Positions 23,646 through 27,869 of a stretch of DNA of 27,869 nt are shown piece after piece; the stretch's first letter is position 1, and each line of letters starts with the position of its first letter. The position numbers and the translations under genes were made by a program. Origin of the DNA: XYA12-FULL-58-9 sp001798605 (GTDB lineage Bacteria > Myxococcota > XYA12-FULL-58-9). The DNA lies in assembly GCA_036736205.1 (NCBI GenBank), contig DAINMX010000067.1, positions 1-27,869 of the forward strand, in the 5' to 3' direction. The notes beneath the pieces are model-generated. The model worked only from the letters and a program-made list of their open reading frames with translations. It had not been told where the DNA came from and did not search any database.

Positions 23646-24290
23646 TTACACCTCACGCTTGATTGTTGCGATGGTGAGACGTTCGGCAACATTTTGGGCG
23701 ATATCGGAGAGCGACTCGAGCAAATCTGCGAAGTACCGCAAGTGGAGCTTGCGTGCCAAATCTATGTCGGACCGAAAGATCTTCTTTCTCAGCATTAGAC
23801 CCGCGCGATCGGTCTCGCTTTCGAAGAAATCCACCTTGTTGATGTATGCGGAGATCTTTTTCGGATCGCGGAAGTAGCAGCGAGCGGCCAATACAACATT
23901 GTCCACAGCCTCGACGGACTTGTCGGTGACTTCCAAAAACAGCTCGGCGAGATCCGCTGGTATCTCGGGGGACTGGACCTCAATGTCCCGCAATATGGCC
24001 TTTGCTTCGTCCGCTATATCATCCATGTGCTCGAGCAGTCCGAGAACATCGCCTCGTGACTCTGGGATTAACGAGTGCGCATACAAAGCGATCTTCGTTT
24101 GTCTTCTTAGATCATCCGCCTGGTGCTCGAGATAAGTGACCGCTTTGATACGATTCTCGAAATCCTCGGGCCTGGCATGAAGGTACGCTCTCACGCCTTC
24201 CTTGAGTACCAACGCCGTCTTAACGATAGCATCTAGGAATGCGTCAACTTGTGACTCGATCTCTTTGGCCTGGCCAAACGGTATTTCCAT
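23646..24290 (-). CDS. DUF47 family (PhoU-like) phosphate transport regulator
   Basis: A 214-residue, all-helical, charged protein of the DUF47/PhoU-divergent family, which is commonly paired with PiT permeases and is thought to control them. Features include KTALVLKEGVRAYLH, LEHQADDLRRQTK (about residues 53-66), LLEHMDDIADEAK (about 84-97) and the C-terminal HLRYFADLLESLSDIAQNVAERL. The ExxxD-like acidic pairs match metal-binding positions in PhoU proteins. ATG 24290 has GGAG 9 nt upstream and begins 24 bp after the pstS stop. The PiT gene follows after 8 bp. The operon order is pstS, DUF47, PiT. Confidence 0.93.
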   Translation of the reverse strand: MEIPFGQAKEIESQVDAFLDAIVKTALVLKEGVRAYLHARPEDFENRIKAVTYLEHQADDLRRQTKIALYAHSLIPESRGDVLGLLEHMDDIADEAKAILRDIEVQSPEIPADLAELFLEVTDKSVEAVDNVVLAARCYFRDPKKISAYINKVDFFESETDRAGLMLRKKIFRSDIDLARKLHLRYFADLLESLSDIAQNVAERLTIATIKREV

Positions 24291-24314
24291 GGTGTTATCT
24301 CCAACTTGTCAGGG

Positions 24315-25388
24315 TTACCAAACGGCCCTGCCGTTTTCCCGAACCTGATCTCTCCACAACTGTTCGATTGTCGCAATGTGTTCCTCTGGGACGGCGGCAT
24401 ACCCCAACTCGCGAGCCAACGGCGCCCCACCGGTGAGCGCCCAGTGCAGAAATCCGAACAACTTGCGCATGCGCACGGCCGAGGTTGGTTGCCTCTTTAC
24501 CAGAACATAGGATGCACCGACGATCGGCCAAACGCTTGGATCAGCAATCTCTGGTGGCCAAAGCCTCACCGAGGTTCCGGTGCGCCAGGTGGAGGCCGCC
24601 GCCGCTTTTTCGAAGTTGAGCAAACTCGGAGTTACAGTTTGTCCACCCACCTGCAGAGCCACCCACACAAGGTTGCTGAGGTTGGCATGGGCAAACTCTA
24701 CGTATGCAATCGTAAACTCAAACTGACCGACGAACCGCGCCACCTGCTGGTTGCCTCGGGCCCCGACGCCCACCGGCCACGCGACATTCGAGCCGGCACC
24801 AACACGTGTTTGCCATTCGGGGCAACATTGACTCAAGAAACTCGTGAAGATCCACGTCGAGCCAGACGCATCGGCACGATAGATGGGCGTGATCTCCTGG
24901 TCCGGGAGATCAATCGTCGGGTTTTCCAACCGAATCTCTGGAGAATTCCAGCGCGAAATGTCTCCCAGGAAGATACCAGCGAGAGTTGTCGGCGACAGAA
25001 CCAACGCCCCAGCTTCAACGCCTGGCAGATTCACCACCGGTACCACTCCACCTATTACCATGGGAAACTGAACGAGTCCGTCTTGCTCCAATTGCCTATC
25101 GGTCAGCGGAATGTCGGTAGCACCAAAATCGACCTCTCCAGTAGCGGCAGCCAGAACTCCGGCTCCAGAACCAACCTGGTTGTAGGACAAACGTACCCCG
25201 GTATCTCGGCCATAGTGGAACGCCCATTTGGAATAGATAGGATGCGGAAACGTTGCCCCGGCCCCTTTCAACTTCGATCGTGTGGAAAATGTGGCAGCCT
25301 CTGGGGGAGCTTCGCCAAGAGCTCCAGGGTTCTGCATGCAGCCCAAGCCAGCCAAACACAGTGCCAACGCCAACGACGACTTCGACAT
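24315..25388 (-). CDS. pstS: PstS-like phosphate-binding lipoprotein
   Basis: A 357-residue periplasmic binding protein of the PstS family. The N-terminus MSKSSLALALCLAGLGC is a lipoprotein-type signal with the candidate lipidated Cys at residue 17, although the lipobox is not canonical. Phosphate-contact loops GAGATFP (42-48), QVGSGAG (71-77), GEVDFGATDIP and the later YRADASGST all fit. The C-terminal half has PEWQTRVGAGSNVAWPVG, close to the PstS consensus. Upstream in-frame starts exist at 25418 (ATG) and 25454 (TTG), but 25388 gives the signal peptide directly; the ribosome binding site is weak. No pstC, pstA, pstB or phoU is in the window; DUF47 and PiT follow instead. No clear Pho box is visible in the 280 bp upstream. 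Confidence 0.92.
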   Translation of the reverse strand: MSKSSLALALCLAGLGCMQNPGALGEAPPEAATFSTRSKLKGAGATFPHPIYSKWAFHYGRDTGVRLSYNQVGSGAGVLAAATGEVDFGATDIPLTDRQLEQDGLVQFPMVIGGVVPVVNLPGVEAGALVLSPTTLAGIFLGDISRWNSPEIRLENPTIDLPDQEITPIYRADASGSTWIFTSFLSQCCPEWQTRVGAGSNVAWPVGVGARGNQQVARFVGQFEFTIAYVEFAHANLSNLVWVALQVGGQTVTPSLLNFEKAAAASTWRTGTSVRLWPPEIADPSVWPIVGASYVLVKRQPTSAVRMRKLFGFLHWALTGGAPLARELGYAAVPEEHIATIEQLWRDQVRENGRAVW

Positions 25389-25668
25389 CTCGACTCTACC
25401 GTCTTTTCTCACCGGCATTTCCCTACCGTGAATGCCGATCCAGCCAGTGTACAACTATTCCTACCGACGAACATCCCCTATCGCAGTGTTGTGTTGTTGG
25501 CCGATCGTGAATCGCATCTTGCCGCCGTTTTGCCCGCGTCAATACCGCCGAAGAGCGAACTTGGACCCGAGTCGAGGCGTGTGATACACGGAAACACACG
25601 CGAGGTCAGCCACACAGTTGCCATGGTGGAGCTAATCGAAGCGGAAGAAAGTCCAACATACGACTCCC
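25389..25668. other. Intergenic region between divergent pstS and the MarR gene
   Basis: 280 bp that should contain both promoters. GTGTGATACACGGAAACACAC (about 25587-25607, imperfect dyad GTGT...ACAC) is the only symmetric element seen and could be an operator for the MarR protein. No gene with family support is present. Confidence 0.4.
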
Positions 25669-26106
25669 ATGAGTGATCAACGCCTCTTACGCGCAGTGCA
25701 ACGTCTCGCTTCCGCACTGACTCGTCTCGAACGACAAGTCGCCGCCGATGTCGGTGTCTCGGTGTCGCAGATGCGCATCGTCATGTCGATCAGTCAAAGT
25801 GGCAATCCACACAAAGTCACGGACCTCGCCGAGGAGCAGGGGCTTGCTGTCAGCACCATGACCCGCAACCTCAAGTTGTTGGAAGAGCGCGGTTGGTTGC
25901 ACCGCGCCTCTGGCGATGAGGATCGCCGTACGATCCATGTCGGCCTCACCGAGAAGGGCCGTGAGTTGGCCGCCCAGCTTAGTGACACCCATGTCTCTCG
26001 TTTTGATAAAGCGTTCGACAGATTTCACCCGAGCGATCGCATCGAACGTGCCGTGGCGCTCGATAGAGTTGCTGCGGCCATTGAAAAAACAGAGAAAAGC
26101 GAGTGA
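25669..26106 (+). CDS. MarR-family transcriptional regulator
   Basis: A 145-residue winged-helix repressor type. The helix-turn-helix is about residues 47-72 (KVTDLAEEQGLAVSTMTRNLKLLEERGW, read in two parts), and the wing contains DEDRRTIHVGLTEKG (about 83-97), both diagnostic of MarR. N- and C-terminal helices would form the dimer. Ligand unknown. The start is ATG 25669, without a strong ribosome binding site. The stop is 3 bp before the next gene, so the two are coupled; MarR proteins often control the neighbour, here either the membrane protein downstream or the divergent pstS operon. Confidence 0.9.
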   Translation: MSDQRLLRAVQRLASALTRLERQVAADVGVSVSQMRIVMSISQSGNPHKVTDLAEEQGLAVSTMTRNLKLLEERGWLHRASGDEDRRTIHVGLTEKGRELAAQLSDTHVSRFDKAFDRFHPSDRIERAVALDRVAAAIEKTEKSE

Positions 26107-26109
26107 GGG

Positions 26110-26886
26110 ATGTTGATAGATTGCACCAACACGACGACCGCCAGCGCAATATGTACCCTCGCATTGATGGTTTTGGCACTGCCGTCGCAGGCGCAGGCGC
26201 AGGCGCAGGAGCAGGCGCAGGCGCAGGAGCAGGGACTCTGTCCCAGCGCCCAACACATCCCACAGCTCACCATCGACAAAGTGACAAAACCTGCGGTGCC
26301 GATCATCGACGATTGGCAACCGATGTTTCGGGGTGTTGCTCTAAGTGATGCACAACTCGCTGAGCTCGCAAAAGTCGATCCACTCATCGACCTTACCCGC
26401 GCCGAGATGGGCACGCGTGGGACTTGGGTCTACATCGGTCTACTCACCGCCACAGTGGGGGCCATCCTTTCCTCGGTGGGTTGGTATCTCTATGGCAACA
26501 ACGACGGTAAGCCATCCAAGGAGCAGAGCGTGCCGGTTGCCGGGAGTTTGAGCATGGCTCTCGGTGGACTGATTCTTGCCGGCGGTGGAACTCTCGTGGT
26601 CGCCGAAGCTATTCAGCGACCGCTGGAACCCCATCTCGCGCCAACTCCCGAGCATCGGCTCAGTCGCGAGCAGGTTCGCCAACTGGTCGCGTTGGTCAAT
26701 CAACAGCTCTATTCGGAGGTTTGCGCTGCCGCTGACAAGAATCCGCATGGGATTGATGGGACGCGACCTGACCCATCCGTCTCGCGGGGTGCGCCCAACG
26801 GCGAATTGGGCACCCTGCCCGAGGACGTTGACGCGACAACCGACGATGCCGGCGCAGCTCCCGTGCCGGACACCGCAGTCAAATGA
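26110..26886 (+). CDS. Unrecognised membrane protein with signal peptide and Ala-Gln repeats
   Basis: A 258-residue protein of no family I recognise. Residues 12-27 are hydrophobic and end in ALPSQA, a probable secretion signal. Directly after comes an (AQ/EQ) repeat (about 26-41). A soluble segment (42-104) follows, then two hydrophobic helices at about 105-128 and 143-168 separated by a charged loop, then a C-terminal region (169-258) ending in an acidic, Ala/Pro-rich tail. It starts 3 bp after the MarR gene stop, within the same transcript, with a purine-rich stretch directly before the ATG. If the signal is cleaved, the protein would sit in the inner membrane with both ends outside. Confidence 0.8.
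   Translation: MLIDCTNTTTASAICTLALMVLALPSQAQAQAQEQAQAQEQGLCPSAQHIPQLTIDKVTKPAVPIIDDWQPMFRGVALSDAQLAELAKVDPLIDLTRAEMGTRGTWVYIGLLTATVGAILSSVGWYLYGNNDGKPSKEQSVPVAGSLSMALGGLILAGGGTLVVAEAIQRPLEPHLAPTPEHRLSREQVRQLVALVNQQLYSEVCAAADKNPHGIDGTRPDPSVSRGAPNGELGTLPEDVDATTDDAGAAPVPDTAVK
26188..26232 (+). repeat. 6-bp tandem repeat encoding Ala-Gln
   Basis: GCGCAG/GAGCAG units repeat about seven times inside the membrane-protein gene, just after the predicted signal peptide. The unit keeps the frame, so length changes would alter only the linker. Confidence 0.9.
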
Positions 26887-27025
26887 TGAAGGCCGTTCGG
26901 TTTTGCCCCGGAGATCAGGGCATCAAGCCAACCAAGTTGCTCCAGGACTGACGTTCTTCTATGCCAAAACAGTGGTGCGCACAGCCAGTGCACAGCGAAA
27001 GGCAGACAATACAGTGGCAACCAAA

Positions 27026-27415
27026 ATGGCATTGATGGCAGTCGCCGGGGCGTGTGGCACCTTGGCCCGTTACGGCGTCTCCGAACTCGTGCAACGATTC
27101 AACACCACAGCGTTCCCTCTGGGAACGGCGGTGGTCAACATCATCGGTTGTTTCAGTGCCGGCCTACTCTGGTCTCTATTTGAATCCCGTTGGTCAATCG
27201 CACCCGAGACCCGTATGATCATCATGGTCGGATTCATGGGAGCGTTCACGACCTTCTCCGCATTCATTCTGCAGACCAGTGAGCTGGTGCGTGCCCAAGA
27301 GTGGCTCATGGCAATCGGCAACGTCACATTGCAAAACGGTGTGGGCTTTGCCGCACTGTTTGTCGGTGCGGCATTGGGGCGATCGTTCGCCGGCTTGCCA
27401 GGATTTCCAGCGTAG
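27026..27415 (+). CDS. crcB: FluC/CrcB fluoride ion channel
   Basis: A 129-residue, four-helix membrane protein that exports fluoride as a dual-topology dimer. The family signatures are all present: GTLARYGVSE with R15, PLGTAVVNIIGCFSAG with N38, the MGAFTTFSAF loop (71-80) with the phenylalanines and threonine that line the pore, and NVTLQNGVGF in the last helix pair. ATG 27026 gives the family-like N-terminus; GTG 27014, with AAAGG 11 nt upstream, would add four residues and is also possible. It lies about 140 bp after the membrane-protein gene, same direction. No fluoride riboswitch is recognisable upstream. A convergent gene ends 7 bp away. Confidence 0.95.
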   Translation: MALMAVAGACGTLARYGVSELVQRFNTTAFPLGTAVVNIIGCFSAGLLWSLFESRWSIAPETRMIIMVGFMGAFTTFSAFILQTSELVRAQEWLMAIGNVTLQNGVGFAALFVGAALGRSFAGLPGFPA

Positions 27416-27421
27416 GCCTAT

Positions 27422-27772
27422 CTATCCACGGTCATACCCATCCAGAAATCCCAATGCTGACCAGATTTTACTGGCTGCGTAGCCCTCAGGTTGTTTGTTC
27501 TGTTCGACAGCTTCAATCACGCATTTCTTGATGCTATCTAGTTTCTTTTTGCAATCGGTAACCTTAACCTCAACCGCACCGCCACCGCCAGCCTCAAGAA
27601 ACACGTCTTTGACAAGCTCGCTATAACCATAGCATGGTTTTCCTGCATCTCGACGCACAACATTCTTGACCTCTTTGCCAGAGATCATTCCGTCCTTGGG
27701 CCTGTTGTCGGTTTCCTCGAACTTGTTCCAAATTTGGCCGAAGAATTGGTCAATTGCTGCAAGGGTTATCAT
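27422..27772 (-). CDS. Unrecognised 116-residue protein with an EF-hand-like loop
   Basis: I do not recognise this protein. It is soluble, with no signal peptide. NRPKDGMISGKE (about residues 23-34) fits the spacing of an EF-hand calcium loop (Gly at 6, Ile at 8, Glu at 12), but Pro at position 3 is unusual. A GGGG linker lies near residue 62, and there are two Cys in the second half (about 74 and 83). The start is ATG 27772 with AAGGA 8 nt upstream, which supports a real gene. It converges with crcB and its promoter would be in the last 97 bp of the window, where nothing else is seen. Confidence 0.65.
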   Translation of the reverse strand: MITLAAIDQFFGQIWNKFEETDNRPKDGMISGKEVKNVVRRDAGKPCYGYSELVKDVFLEAGGGGAVEVKVTDCKKKLDSIKKCVIEAVEQNKQPEGYAASKIWSALGFLDGYDRG

Positions 27773-27869
27773 TTACGTTTTCCTTGATGCGCGGCGGCAG
27801 GAAGCACTCATGCCGACTCGTGTCAAATGGGTTATCGAGCCACAATCAGAAGTGTTGCGCATTTTCTTT

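Noticed and set aside
25389..25668. Pho box upstream of pstS
   Set aside because: No pair of CTGTCAT-like direct repeats at the right spacing was found.
24306..25676. A 456-residue open frame on the plus strand opposite pstS
   Set aside because: It overlaps pstS almost completely, has no family motif and looks like an antisense shadow of pstS codon bias.
26887..27025. Possible fluoride riboswitch before crcB
   Set aside because: I compared the leader with the conserved segments of the crcB motif as I remember them and could not find the pseudoknot or conserved stems.

Overview
This is a chromosomal replication-origin window from a Gram-negative bacterium of moderate GC content. It holds dnaA, dnaN, recF, gyrB, mnmG, rsmG, an oriC-like intergenic region and two perfect parS sites. 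A bactofilin, a membrane-bound class III nucleotide cyclase, a response regulator with a degenerate GGDEF domain and an intact EAL domain, a receiver-only regulator, and many short tandem repeats would fit a deltaproteobacterium or Myxococcota-like organism. That placement is inferred from gene content only and is weak. I see no tRNA, rRNA, CRISPR array, insertion sequence or prophage.

Layout. (1) 1-2809, minus strand: rsmG (cut by the window edge) follows mnmG. Two 16-bp parS palindromes lie between them, so parA/parB probably lie just beyond the left edge. (2) 2810-6318: a repeat-rich gap, then a HAMP/adenylate cyclase gene, a bactofilin and a SAM-dependent methyltransferase, all plus strand. 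(3) 6341-8573, minus strand: recF and dnaN. (4) 8574-9250: putative oriC between the divergent dnaN and dnaA. It has a DnaA-trio-like array next to a DnaA-box-like motif, several TGTGG motifs, AT-rich tracts and a near-consensus box just before dnaA. (5) 9251-12350, plus strand: dnaA and phosphoglucomutase. (6) 12387-16637: a receiver-only regulator, a TerB-like protein, a ferritin-like di-iron protein and gyrB. (7) 17003-21859: the receiver-PAS-GGDEF-EAL protein, phosphatidylserine synthase (minus) and six-domain ribosomal protein S1. (8) 22150-25388, minus strand: an apparent phosphate operon pstS, DUF47 (PhoU-like), PiT permease. (9) 25669-27772: a MarR regulator, a two-helix membrane protein, a FluC/CrcB fluoride channel and an unrecognised 116-residue protein.

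How the genes work together. DnaA would open oriC, DnaN clamps polymerase, RecF acts at gaps, GyrB relieves supercoils, and ParB (not seen) would load at parS to segregate the new origin. The c-di-GMP, cyclic-nucleotide and receiver genes form a signalling cluster around the origin. The phosphate operon is unusual because it pairs a PstS-type binding protein with a PiT secondary transporter instead of PstCAB. The most notable points are the oriC architecture, a pentapeptide-repeat-like insert in MnmG, and the pstS-DUF47-pit operon.
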